Of a stretch of DNA of 64,000 nucleotides, positions 34,238 through 42,062 are shown in pieces. The DNA comes from Couchioplanes caeruleus (GTDB lineage: Bacteria; Actinomycetota; Actinomycetes; Mycobacteriales; Micromonosporaceae): assembly GCF_023499255.1 (NCBI RefSeq), contig NZ_CP092183.1, positions 1,247,501 through 1,311,500 of the forward strand, given 5' to 3'. The position numbers and the translations under genes are program-made. Numbering within the stretch: position 1 is the first letter of the stretch; the number at the start of each line of letters is the position of its first letter. Below the pieces are notes generated by a model. It saw only the letters and a program-made list of their open reading frames with translations. It ran no database searches and was not told the DNA's origin.

Positions 34238-35220
34238 CCGGGCCGGCACAGGAGGAGCAGCCCGACGTCGGCGAGCAGCCCGGCCTCGACGGTCCGCCGC
34301 TGGCGCGGACCAGCCTGGACCGGGCCGCGCACCGCCGCAAGGACGACGCGTGGCTGGCCGAGGCGTGGAAGAGCGGTCTGGTCCTGGTGATCGACGTCGC
34401 CAAGGGCGGGCGCGCGCTGATCGCCGGAGCCGACGGGGACGAACCGTCGCTCGTCCTGGTGAGCGCGGAGGAAGCGCCCGAGGGCGAGCGGCTCTTCCTC
34501 GGCGTCGACCCGGCCGGGGTGCCCATCTTCGCCGTCGACGCGCCGCTGCCCGAGAAGGCCGGCGCGGAGGTCCGCAACCTGCGCGACATCGGCGACCGGC
34601 TCGACCCGCGCGACGCCGGCATCTTCACCACGGCCGCCGCGCTGGGCAACTGGCACGCCACGCACCGGTTCTCGCCGCGCTCCGGGCAGCAGACCCGGGT
34701 GGTCGAGGCCGGCTGGTCGCGCGTCGACGAGGACGGGCGGCAGATGTGGCCGCGCACGGACCCCGCGATGATCGTGCTGGTGCACGACGGGGTCGCCGGG
34801 CCGGACGGCCGGTGCCTGCTCGGCCACAACGCCGCCTGGCCGGCGGTCGACGGCGTCCGGCGGTTCTCCTGCCTGGCCGGTTACGTCGAGCCCGGCGAGT
34901 CGGCCGAGGCCGCCGTCGTCCGCGAGGTCCGCGAGGAGGTCGGCGTCCGGCTCCGCTCCGTCGTGTACGAGGGCAGCCAGGCGTGGCCCTTCCCGGGGTC
35001 GCTGATGCTCGGGTACACCGCCGAGGCCGACCGGGACCAGGCGCTCGCCCTCGACCCCGAGGAGATCGACGAGGCGCGCTGGTTCACCCGCGCGGACATC
35101 ACCCGGATGATCTCCGGCGACTTCGTGGACGCGGCGAGCGGCGTACGGATGAATCTGCCCATGCGCTCCTCCATCGCCTTTTATCTCGTTGAGCGATGGT
35201 TGGGGGATTCCGCCCGATAA
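34234..35220 (+). CDS. nudC: NADH pyrophosphatase (NudC-type Nudix hydrolase) without zinc-ribbon cysteines
   Basis: 328 residues. Nudix box GYVEPGESAEAAVVREVREEVG is complete, followed by the NudC-specific SQAWPFPGSLMLGY (SQPWPFPxS). The enzyme hydrolyses NAD(H) to NMN(H) and AMP and can remove NAD caps from RNA. The zinc-ribbon cysteines of E. coli NudC are replaced: NWHATHRFSPRSG and EAGWSRVDEDGRQMWPRTDP contain none. GTG 34234 overlaps the M16 partner stop by 4 bp. Position between adnB and mrx1/uvrD2 matches the mycobacterial order. Confidence 0.9.
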   Translation: MTGPAQEEQPDVGEQPGLDGPPLARTSLDRAAHRRKDDAWLAEAWKSGLVLVIDVAKGGRALIAGADGDEPSLVLVSAEEAPEGERLFLGVDPAGVPIFAVDAPLPEKAGAEVRNLRDIGDRLDPRDAGIFTTAAALGNWHATHRFSPRSGQQTRVVEAGWSRVDEDGRQMWPRTDPAMIVLVHDGVAGPDGRCLLGHNAAWPAVDGVRRFSCLAGYVEPGESAEAAVVREVREEVGVRLRSVVYEGSQAWPFPGSLMLGYTAEADRDQALALDPEEIDEARWFTRADITRMISGDFVDAASGVRMNLPMRSSIAFYLVERWLGDSAR

Positions 35221-35323
35221 GGGATTCACATTTCTCTAATCAGAAGGATCTTCACACGGAATTAGCAACCATCGGGGCAGGCTCTCGCGTCTGGGAGATC
35301 AGACACGGAGAGGTGGTAGTGGA

Positions 35324-36205
35324 ATGTCGCTGCTTGCGGAGCAGACCTGGACCCCGATGACCGCCGACGAGCGCGCGCGTTTCCAGCGCGACGGTTTCCT
35401 CGTCATTCCCGGCGTTCTCAACGACGACGAGGTCGCGGTCGCGCGCACCGCGATCCTGCGATCCAAGGAGAAAGCGGCGCGGGAAGGAGGTCTCGGGCCC
35501 ACCGGCGCGCTGCACCAGCTGTCCGCGGTGACCAACAACCCCGAGCTGGCATTCCTGCTGGACCACCCGAAGGCGTTCAAGTACATCTGGTCGATGCTGG
35601 GCTGGAACGTGCACGTGTACCACTCGCACGTCGACGTGCACCCGCAGATCCACGAGAAGCAGAAGGACTGGTGGCACTGGCACCAGGACGGCGGCCGGCA
35701 GAACCGGGAGCTCGAGACCGACCCGCGGCCGATGATGTCGGTCAAGCTCGCGTACTGGCTGTCGGACGTCTCGGAGACCGGGCGCGGCAACTTCACGGTG
35801 CTGCCGGGCAGCCACCTCACCAACTGGCTGCCGGGCCCGCCGTCGCGCGGCGTGCCGTGGCCGCAGCCCGAGGGCGCCCTGCAGATCACCGCCAACCCCG
35901 GCGACCTCGTCGTCTTCGACCGGCGGCTGTGGCACGCGCGCTCGGACAACTACTCGCCGATCACCCGGGTGGGCGCCTTCTTCGGGTACACGTACCGCTG
36001 GGTCGCCGGCCGCGACGAGGTGGCCCACCTGCCCGGTACGCCCGAGTGGGAGACGTTCAACCCGGTGCAGCAGCAGCTGCTCGGCGGGGCGGGCGACGGC
36101 ACCGGCGACCACGCCTGGGGCCACTACCCGGAGACCACCCCGCTGTACGTGGAGCTGAAGCGGCAGGGCCTGCTCGACTCGAGCATCCCCGCGCTCATCC
36201 CGTGA
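35324..36205 (+). CDS. Phytanoyl-CoA dioxygenase-family Fe(II)/2-oxoglutarate oxygenase
   Basis: 293 residues. Iron ligands are visible as HWHQDG (HxD, about 120-124) and a distal LWHARSDN (His, about 205) followed by an Arg for 2-oxoglutarate. FQRDGFLVIPGVL at the N-terminus is the usual PhyH opening. Such enzymes hydroxylate lipids or small metabolites, including ectoine and secondary metabolites. The substrate here is unknown; no biosynthetic cluster is adjacent. It lies between nudC and mrx1, an insertion relative to the mycobacterial order. ATG 35324. Confidence 0.88.
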   Translation: MSLLAEQTWTPMTADERARFQRDGFLVIPGVLNDDEVAVARTAILRSKEKAAREGGLGPTGALHQLSAVTNNPELAFLLDHPKAFKYIWSMLGWNVHVYHSHVDVHPQIHEKQKDWWHWHQDGGRQNRELETDPRPMMSVKLAYWLSDVSETGRGNFTVLPGSHLTNWLPGPPSRGVPWPQPEGALQITANPGDLVVFDRRLWHARSDNYSPITRVGAFFGYTYRWVAGRDEVAHLPGTPEWETFNPVQQQLLGGAGDGTGDHAWGHYPETTPLYVELKRQGLLDSSIPALIP

Positions 36206-36348
36206 CCCGGGGCGGGCCGGCCGGCCTCTCCCCGCCGAGCCCGCTCCGCCATCTGTCCCCGCACCTTCGCCCGCCGCCCCGGGCGGGGTGCGGGGCGCGA
36301 CCACCGGCCCTCGCCCGCCGCCACGGGCGGGGTGCCGGCGCGGACACC

Positions 36349-36385
36349 AACGGGCCGCCCCGGGTTCCTCCGGAGGCGGCCCGTT
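36349..36385. terminator. Bidirectional terminator between PhyH and mrx1
   Basis: 11-bp perfect stem AACGGGCCGCC / GGCGGCCCGTT 10 bp beyond the mrx1 stop and 144 bp after the PhyH stop, serving both convergent genes. Confidence 0.65.
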
Positions 36386-36394
36386 GCGTTGCCG

Positions 36395-36637
36395 TCAGGC
36401 CGTCAGGCTCGCCAGGTGCTGCTTGACCTGGACGATCGACGGGTTGGTCATCGCGGTGCCGTCGTCGAAGCGCATCGTCGGGACCGTCTGGTTGCCGCCG
36501 TTCACGCTCATCACGTAGTCGGCGGCCTTCGGGTCCTGCTCGATGTCGATGACTTCGTACGCGATGCCCTCCCGGTCGAGCTGCGACTTGAGCCGGTGGC
36601 AGTAGCCACACCAGGGCGTCGAGTACATGGTCAGCAT
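36395..36637 (-). CDS. mrx1: Mycoredoxin (glutaredoxin-like, CGYC active site)
   Basis: 80 residues; thioredoxin fold with redox motif WCGYC at the N-terminus (LTMYSTPWCGYCHRLK), cis-Pro loop QTVPTMRF and GGNQTVP. Close to mycobacterial Mrx1, which reduces mixed disulfides with mycothiol. ATG 36637 with AGGGA upstream. Divergent from uvrD2 (80 bp), as in M. tuberculosis. Cytoplasmic redox homeostasis. Confidence 0.92.
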   Translation of the reverse strand: MLTMYSTPWCGYCHRLKSQLDREGIAYEVIDIEQDPKAADYVMSVNGGNQTVPTMRFDDGTAMTNPSIVQVKQHLASLTA

Positions 36638-36717
36638 CGGTCTGGTCCCTTCGCAGAGGTCACATGGCACTACGCCATCCGACGAAACGTCGGACCCGGG
36701 TGCCATGATTCCCGGTT

Positions 36718-38871
36718 GTGACAGCGGAACGCGTTCTTGCCGGGCTCGACCCCGATCAACGCCGGGCGGTCACCGCTCCCGCGGGACCGGTGTGCATCCT
36801 GGCCGGGGCCGGCACCGGTAAGACCAGAGCGATTACCCACCGCATCGCGTACCGAACACTTTCCGGCGACATCGACCCCCGGCACGTCCTCGCCGTCACG
36901 TTCACCGCCCGGGCCGCCGCGGAGATGCGCGCGCGCCTCACCGGGCTGGGCGCCGGCCGTGTGCAGGCCCGCACCTTCCACGCCGCCGCGCTGCGCCAGG
37001 TGCGCTACTTCGCCCCTCGGCTGCTCGAGGGCCGGGCGATGCCCGAGCTCGTGGAGAGCAAGGCCCGGCTGGTCGCCCTGGCCGCCGCGAAGGCGGGCGT
37101 GCGCGCCGACCGCACCGCCGCCCGCGACCTGGCGAGCGAGATCGAGTGGGCCAAGTCGTCCCTCGTCGAACCCGGCGAGTACGTGGTGGCCGCCACCAAG
37201 GCGCTGCGCGAGCCGCCGTACGACGCCGCCAAGGTGGCCGAGGTGTTCGCCGCGTACGAGTCGCTCAAGCGGCGCCAGGGCGTCATCGACTTCGAGGACA
37301 TGCTGCGCGCCGCGGTCTGGGGCATCGAGGACCACCAGGACGTCGCCGAACAGGTCCGCTCGCAGTACAGGCACTTCGTCGTCGACGAGTACCAGGACGT
37401 CAACCCGCTGCAGCAGCGTCTGCTGGACGCCTGGCTCGGTGGCCGCGACGACCTCACCGTGGTGGGCGACGCCAGCCAGACCATCTACTCGTTCACCGGC
37501 GCGACGTCGTCGTACCTGGTGGACTTCCCCCGGCAGCGCCGCGACGCCGTCGTCGTCCGCCTGGTCCGCGACTACCGCTCCACACCCCAGGTCGTCGGCC
37601 TCGCCAACGCGGTGATCCGGCAGGCCCGCGGCACCGAGGCCAAGCTGCGCCTGGAGCTGATCGGGCAGCGTCCGCCCGGCGCCGAGCCCGACCTCAAGAT
37701 CTTCCCGGACGAGTCGGCCGAGGCGGTCGCCGTCGCCAAGCGGTGCCGGGAGCTCATCGCCGCGGGCACCCCGGCGCGGGAGATCGCGGTGCTGTTCCGC
37801 ACCAACGCCCAGTCCGAGACCTACGAGAAGGCGCTGGCCGAGGCCGAGGTGCCGTACGTCGTCCGCGGCGCCGAACGCTTCTTCGAGCGCGCCGAGGTAC
37901 GCCAGGCCATGATCGCCATGCGCGCGGCGGTGCGCTCCACGCCGGGCGAGACACCGCTGGTCCAGGCCGTCGTCGACGCGCTGTCCGCCACCGGCTGGGC
38001 CCGCGACCGCCCCCCGCCGGGCGGCGCGCAACGCGAGCAGTGGGAGGCGCTCGCCGCGATCGTCACCCTCGCCGAGGAGTACGGACGCAGCCCCGACGTG
38101 CTGCCGCTGGGCCAGGCCGGCGCGGTGCAACGCGACGTGTCCCTGTCCGCGTTCAACGACGAACTGGCCCGGCGCGCCGAGCAGCAGCACGCGCCCGCCG
38201 TGGAGGGCGTGACGCTGGCGTCCCTGCACTCCGCCAAGGGCCTGGAATGGGACGCCGTGTTCCTGGTCGGGCTCGCCGACGGCACGCTGCCCACCACGTA
38301 CGCGAAGACCCCGGAGCAGTTGGAGGAGGAGCGGCGGCTGCTCTACGTCGGCGTGACCCGGGCGCGGCAGTGGCTCTGGCTCTCGTACGGTCAATCCCGC
38401 TCGTCCGGCGGCCGTAGCCGGCGCCCCTGCCGTTTCCTGCCGCAGCTGACCGACGCGCGGCACCGCACGTTCGAGAAGGCCGGAACGGGCAGTCGGAAAC
38501 CCGTCACCCGGCGCGCCCAGGTGGTCTCCTGCCGCGTCTGCGGGGCCACCCTCCTCGCCGGCGCCGACCGCAAACTGGGCCGCTGCCCGACGTGCCCGTC
38601 CGACCTCGACGAAGAGCTCTTCGAACGGCTCCAGACGTGGCGCGCGCGCACCGCCGCAGAGCAGAAAGTCCCTGCTTACGTGGTGTTCACGGACGCCACG
38701 ATCGTGGCCATCGCGGAGCGCCGGCCCAGCACCCCGCCGGAGCTGCTCGCCATCGCCGGGATAGGCCCCCGAAAGCTCGGCCAGTACGGCGCCGCGGTGT
38801 TCGCTCTGGTGGGCGGCGCGGACCCCGCCGAGGTGTCCCCGGAGGACGTCTCAGAAAACTTTGAAAACTAG
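36718..38871 (+). CDS. uvrD2: UvrD2-type SF1 DNA helicase with tetracysteine and HRDC domains
   Basis: 717 residues. Helicase motifs: GAGTGKT (about 30-36), VTFTARAAAEM, VDEYQDVNPLQ (about 222), GDASQTIYSFTGA, and LHSAKGLEWDAV. C-terminal tetracysteine SCRVCGATL ... GRCPTCPSD (about 603-625) and an HRDC domain (VVFTDATIVAIAERRPSTPPELLAIAGIGPRKLGQYG) are the hallmarks of mycobacterial UvrD2, essential there. Roles: DNA unwinding and repair. GTG 36718; CATGAT 8 bp upstream may be the -10. The whiB7 leader begins directly after the stop. Confidence 0.93.
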   Translation: MTAERVLAGLDPDQRRAVTAPAGPVCILAGAGTGKTRAITHRIAYRTLSGDIDPRHVLAVTFTARAAAEMRARLTGLGAGRVQARTFHAAALRQVRYFAPRLLEGRAMPELVESKARLVALAAAKAGVRADRTAARDLASEIEWAKSSLVEPGEYVVAATKALREPPYDAAKVAEVFAAYESLKRRQGVIDFEDMLRAAVWGIEDHQDVAEQVRSQYRHFVVDEYQDVNPLQQRLLDAWLGGRDDLTVVGDASQTIYSFTGATSSYLVDFPRQRRDAVVVRLVRDYRSTPQVVGLANAVIRQARGTEAKLRLELIGQRPPGAEPDLKIFPDESAEAVAVAKRCRELIAAGTPAREIAVLFRTNAQSETYEKALAEAEVPYVVRGAERFFERAEVRQAMIAMRAAVRSTPGETPLVQAVVDALSATGWARDRPPPGGAQREQWEALAAIVTLAEEYGRSPDVLPLGQAGAVQRDVSLSAFNDELARRAEQQHAPAVEGVTLASLHSAKGLEWDAVFLVGLADGTLPTTYAKTPEQLEEERRLLYVGVTRARQWLWLSYGQSRSSGGRSRRPCRFLPQLTDARHRTFEKAGTGSRKPVTRRAQVVSCRVCGATLLAGADRKLGRCPTCPSDLDEELFERLQTWRARTAAEQKVPAYVVFTDATIVAIAERRPSTPPELLAIAGIGPRKLGQYGAAVFALVGGADPAEVSPEDVSENFEN

Positions 38872-38914
38872 TGCGTTAATTCGTTTGCCCTCGCTTGCGG
38901 GGACGGCATAGCCT
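38872..38914 (+). promoter_or_regulatory. whiB7 promoter with upstream AT-rich element
   Basis: TTGCCC (-35, 38885-38890), 18-bp spacer, TAGCCT (-10, 38909-38914). An AT-rich GTTAATTCG sits immediately upstream of the -35, the position of the AT-hook target in WhiB7-controlled promoters, so the gene is probably autoregulated through WhiB7 and sigma A. Confidence 0.6.
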
Positions 38915-38989
38915 CAGGTCACACCTTGGTGAGCGGCATGCTCAACGGGGTTCTACAACGAGTGCAAGGCGATGGAGGAGGTGGCACCG

Positions 38990-39304
38990 ATGAAGCTCAA
39001 CTACACGATCGAGCGGCCGTCGACGCTGCCTGCTGCCTGCACTCCGTCCGCTTCCTGGCTGCCCGTCTCGGTGCCCGTGGCGAAGTCCGTCCTTGCGGCG
39101 GAATACGTCACCGTGCCGGCGCCGGCTGCCGAGCGGGCCCCGGCTTCGCAGGCGCACCAGGTCCAGATCCAGGCCGAGCTGGTCCGGATCCTGGCGTCCG
39201 TCGATGGAAGCAACGGGACCACTGGGTTCGTGGGCAGCAACGGCATGAAGCGTCGTCTGACGGATGGTGCCGACGGTGTCCCGCCTCGAGGAAGGCCGGT
39301 CTGA
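38990..39304 (+). CDS. whiB7 leader open reading frame (uORF)
   Basis: 104 codons starting ATG 38990 (MKLNYTIERPSTLPAACTPS) with an excellent GGAGGAGG ribosome-binding site 8 bp upstream. It ends at TGA 39302-39304, which lies inside the top stem of the first leader hairpin. No domain is recognisable and the protein is Ala/Pro/Val-rich, so the act of translation is probably what matters: ribosome stalling or loss on this uORF decides whether the terminator at 39331-39371 forms. In related actinobacteria whiB7/wblC is controlled by such uORF-dependent attenuation in response to ribosome-targeting antibiotics. Confidence 0.65.
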   Translation: MKLNYTIERPSTLPAACTPSASWLPVSVPVAKSVLAAEYVTVPAPAAERAPASQAHQVQIQAELVRILASVDGSNGTTGFVGSNGMKRRLTDGADGVPPRGRPV

Positions 39305-39333
39305 GCGATCAGACCTCCGGCTCACCTCGAGGC
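39283..39333 (+). promoter_or_regulatory. whiB7 leader hairpin overlapping the uORF stop
   Basis: Outer stem GCCTCGAGG (39283-39291) / CCTCGAGGC (39325-39333), inner stems GCCGG/CCGGC and TCTGA/TCAGA with a GCGA loop. The uORF stop codon is in the TCTGA arm. The 3' arm shares GGC with the 5' base of the terminator stem, so the two structures compete weakly. A ribosome at the stop would open this hairpin. Confidence 0.6.
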
Positions 39334-39371
39334 CGCGGAACCCGTAACCGGGATCCGCGGCCTACTTTTTT
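39331..39371 (+). terminator. Attenuator: intrinsic terminator in the whiB7 leader
   Basis: GGCCGCGGA / TCCGCGGCC stem (9 bp) extended by CCCG/CGGG, followed by TACTTTTTT. One of the few hairpins in the window with a true T-run. It lies 72 bp upstream of whiB7, so it must be overcome for whiB7 expression. Confidence 0.75.
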
Positions 39372-39442
39372 GCCGGCTTACCGGCCGGTGCGAACAGCAT
39401 CACGATCCAGAAGATCGACAAAGAGAGAGGTGACCGGGCTTT

Positions 39443-39805
39443 ATGAGTCTGGCGCTGGCCCTCCTCGACGTGAGCGTCGAGATGGAGGCAAACCTGCCCT
39501 GTCGGAAGTTCGACCCTGACCTGTGGTTCTCCGACTCCCCGGCCCAGCTGGAACTGGCCAAGTCGCTCTGCGGGGACTGCCCGCTGCGCGTCGAGTGCCT
39601 GGCCGGCGCGGTCGAGCGAGCCGAGCCCTGGGGTGTCTGGGGCGGCGAGATCTTCGAGCGCGGAGCTGTCGTCCCCCGCAAGCGGCCCCGTGGCCGCCCG
39701 CGGAAGGTCGACGTGGCCCGCGACGCGGAACTCGCGGTCGAAGTGGAGGAGCGGCTCGCTGCGAGCGGCGTCGAGACCCGCAACTCGGTCCGGCTGGCGG
39801 CCTGA
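39443..39805 (+). CDS. whiB7: WhiB7-type transcriptional regulator of intrinsic antibiotic resistance
   Basis: 120 residues. Four iron-sulfur cysteines C20, C43, C46, C52 (LPC ... LCGDCPLRVEC), the GVWGGE turn (64-69) that contacts sigma A region 4, and the AT-hook KRPRGRPRK (80-88) specific to WhiB7. Activates resistance genes (export, methylation, acetylation) together with sigma A when translation is inhibited. Expression is controlled by the upstream promoter and attenuator. GAGAGAGG lies about 12 bp upstream of ATG, a long spacing. The neighbouring ABC1 gene Rv3197-like and uvrD2 are the same neighbours as in mycobacteria. Confidence 0.95.
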   Translation: MSLALALLDVSVEMEANLPCRKFDPDLWFSDSPAQLELAKSLCGDCPLRVECLAGAVERAEPWGVWGGEIFERGAVVPRKRPRGRPRKVDVARDAELAVEVEERLAASGVETRNSVRLAA

Positions 39806-39806
39806 C

Positions 39807-40019
39807 ATGACCACCCTCACCACCCCCTACCGGAAGACGGAAGACGTAGCCATGAGCCCGAACGGAGCCCCGAAGGTGAAACTCATCCAAGAAGCGCTCT
39901 CCCGAGCACGAATGCGTCGGCCTCAGGCCGACCAGCACCCTGAGGCGCACCGCCCCGCACGTCAGATCGCCATCGCAGCCCGCCACCGTTCGGCGCGGGA
40001 ACTGGGTGGACGCCTCTGA
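39807..40019 (+). CDS. Small basic protein downstream of whiB7
   Basis: 70 residues beginning 1 bp after the whiB7 stop (MTTLTTPYRKTEDVAMSPNG...). The C-terminal half is basic and helical (LIQEALSRARMRRPQ ... RQIAIAARHRSARELGGRL). An internal ATG at 39852 could be the true start. The tail pattern ARELG is one I associate with small conserved actinobacterial proteins of unknown function. Co-transcribed with whiB7; the operon ends at the strong hairpin at 40041. Confidence 0.55.
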   Translation: MTTLTTPYRKTEDVAMSPNGAPKVKLIQEALSRARMRRPQADQHPEAHRPARQIAIAARHRSARELGGRL

Positions 40020-40040
40020 AACGACGTGACGGCCCACTAC

Positions 40041-40075
40041 GGCCCCGCCCGCAGCCACCGGCTGCGGGCGGGGCC
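40041..40075 (+). terminator. Terminator of the whiB7 operon
   Basis: 16-bp perfect stem GGCCCCGCCCGCAGCC / GGCTGCGGGCGGGGCC with an ACC loop, followed by ATTTCC. Confidence 0.8.
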
Positions 40076-40240
40076 ATTTCCATCCCTGCGCGGGCTTACG
40101 CGCCGCGCTCGCTGCCGTTGTCCACGCCGTGCCGGGCGCTTTTCCGCGCCGCGCTCGCTGTCTTGCTCGTGGCGCGCTGGGCGTTCTCTCGCGTCGTTCG
40201 CTCGTCCACTTGTCGCGCTGCGCTGCGTCGCGCGCTGGTG

Positions 40241-40560
40241 TTGCGCTGCGGTGCGCTGACCGGCGCTGCGACGCTCTCGCCGGCGTTGCGGCGCGTCCGC
40301 CGGCGTTGCGGTGCGCTGACCGGCGTTGCGGCGCGTCCGCCGGCGTTGCGGTGCGCTGACCGGCGTTGCGGCGCGTCCGCCGGCGTTGCGGTGCGCTGAC
40401 CGGCGTTGCGGCGCGTCCGCCGGCGTTGCGGTGCGCTGACCGGCGTTGCGGCGCGTCCGCCGGCGTTGCGGTGCGCTGACCGGCGTTGCGGCGCGTCCGC
40501 CGGCGTCGCGGCGCGTTCACCGGCGTTCGGCGCGCTCGTCGGCGCTGCGATGCGCTACCG
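40241..40560. repeat. Dimeric 20-bp minisatellite (40-bp higher-order unit)
   Basis: Eleven exact 20-bp units from 40281 to 40500 alternate strictly between type A (cggcgttgcggcgcgtccgc) and type B (cggcgttgcggtgcgctgac), giving a 40-bp higher-order repeat of 5.5 copies; degenerate units flank it on both sides (from 40241 and to about 40560). No plausible gene lies in it; all reading frames are periodic. It fills most of the gap between whiB7 and the ABC1 gene. Confidence 0.95.
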
Positions 40561-40660
40561 CCGTTGCGGCGCTTCCCTTTGCGGGCAACCCTCCCGCGAC
40601 GCTGAACCACGGCCCGCCCGCGTCTCGGTCCTCTCCCGGCGGCGAGCAGGTCCCGCTCCG

Positions 40661-42007
40661 CTACGGCACGGGGGCGAAGCCGGGCAGCCACTTCTGCAGG
40701 ATCGCCCGGTACGGCGCCTTAGCCTCCAGCTGGCAGAGGACGCCGATCGACCCGAGCGTCACCCTGTGGATCAGCAGGTACGACGGCGGCAGGTTGAGCT
40801 TGCGGCTCAGCTGGAACGCGGGGGAGCGGGGGCTCGAGAGGCGGGTCGCCTCGGAGCGAATCCAGCTGCGGGTGAAACGGAACTCGTCGACCGCGACCGG
40901 CTCGATCATGGGCCGCAGGAAGTCGAGGACCGCCTGGGCGTCCAGGTCGTCGTCCGGCTTGATGAAGCCCTCGTCGCGCAGCCCCTCGACGACCGCCCCG
41001 GCGTCACCGTCGAGCGCGAGGCGGACCAGGCGGCCGATCGGCTCGGGGTGGCCGTCGGGCAGGCGGGCCACCGCGCCGAAGTCGATGACGCCGAGGCGCC
41101 CGTCCGGCAGGATCCGGAAGTTGCCCGGGTGCGGGTCGGCGTGCAGCAGGCCGGCGCGGGCCGGGGCGGAGAAGTGCAGGGTGGCCATCAGCCGGCCGGC
41201 CTCGTCGCGCTCCGGCTCCGTACCGTCGCTGATGATCCGGGACAGCGGCGTGCCCTCGACCCACTCGGTGACCAGCACCGTCGGCGCCGACGCGACGACG
41301 CGCGGGACGAAGATCTCCGGGTCGTTCGCGTACGCGGCCGCGAACGCCTTCTGCGTCTCGGCCTCCATCGCGTAGTCGAGCTCCTCGGTGATGCGCGCGC
41401 GCAACTCCGCCAGCAGGGGCTTCATGTCCATGCCCGGCTGGATGATCTTGAACATGCCGGCGAGCCGGCCCAGCTGTTTGAGGTCCGCGAGCAGGGCGTC
41501 GCCCGCCCCCGGATACTGCACCTTGACGGCCACCGGCAGGGTCTTGGACCGGGCGCCCTTGCGCGACGGTGGGAGCTTCCAGACCGCCCGGTGCACCTGT
41601 CCGATGCTGGCGGCCGCGGCCGGGCTGTCGTCGAACTCGGCGAACTTGTCCCGCCAGTCCGCACCCAGCTGCTCCACCAGCACCTTGTGCACGCTGGCGA
41701 CCGGCATCGGTGGAGCGGCCTCCTGGAGCTTGGTGAGCGCCTGCCGGTACGGTCCCGCCATCTCCTCCGGCATCGCCGCCTCGAAGACCGACAGCGCCTG
41801 CCCGAACTTCATGGCACCGCCCTTGAGCTGCCCCAGGACGCTGAAGAGCTGCTCGGCGGTGCGCTGCTGGATGTCGGCGGAGATGACGTCGGTGGCGATC
41901 CCGGTCACCCGCTTGCCGAGCCCCAGCACCGTACGGCCGGCGAAGCCGAGGGGGAGGGCGGCGAGCTTGGCTGTCCGGGACGCCGCACGACGCGGGATGT
42001 CGGTCAC
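40661..42007 (-). CDS. ABC1/AarF/UbiB-family atypical kinase
   Basis: 448 residues. The KxGQ-type motif LKGGAMKFGQALS (about 62-74), the alanine-rich AAASIGQVHRA loop (about 131), VAVKVQYPG (Lys), ITEELDYAMEA, and the catalytic LLHADPHPGNF plus VIDFGA (DFG-like) are all present. It is the counterpart of mycobacterial Rv3197 beside whiB7, reported to bind macrolides or affect macrolide tolerance. The cellular substrate is unknown and it is probably an ATPase rather than a protein kinase. GTG start 42007. Confidence 0.88.
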   Translation of the reverse strand: MTDIPRRAASRTAKLAALPLGFAGRTVLGLGKRVTGIATDVISADIQQRTAEQLFSVLGQLKGGAMKFGQALSVFEAAMPEEMAGPYRQALTKLQEAAPPMPVASVHKVLVEQLGADWRDKFAEFDDSPAAAASIGQVHRAVWKLPPSRKGARSKTLPVAVKVQYPGAGDALLADLKQLGRLAGMFKIIQPGMDMKPLLAELRARITEELDYAMEAETQKAFAAAYANDPEIFVPRVVASAPTVLVTEWVEGTPLSRIISDGTEPERDEAGRLMATLHFSAPARAGLLHADPHPGNFRILPDGRLGVIDFGAVARLPDGHPEPIGRLVRLALDGDAGAVVEGLRDEGFIKPDDDLDAQAVLDFLRPMIEPVAVDEFRFTRSWIRSEATRLSSPRSPAFQLSRKLNLPPSYLLIHRVTLGSIGVLCQLEAKAPYRAILQKWLPGFAPVP

Positions 42008-42062
42008 CAGATCATTGTGACCGAGAAATGGCCGATCGACCGCCCTGGAGCGGAGGCCCGGC

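Noticed and set aside
40281..40500. CRISPR array
   Set aside because: Repeats are contiguous 20-mers with no unique spacers and no cas genes; it is a tandem minisatellite.
39441..40691. Minus-strand open frame of 416 codons across the minisatellite
   Set aside because: Translates the 20-bp repeat into periodic peptides and overlaps whiB7 antisense; no coding evidence.
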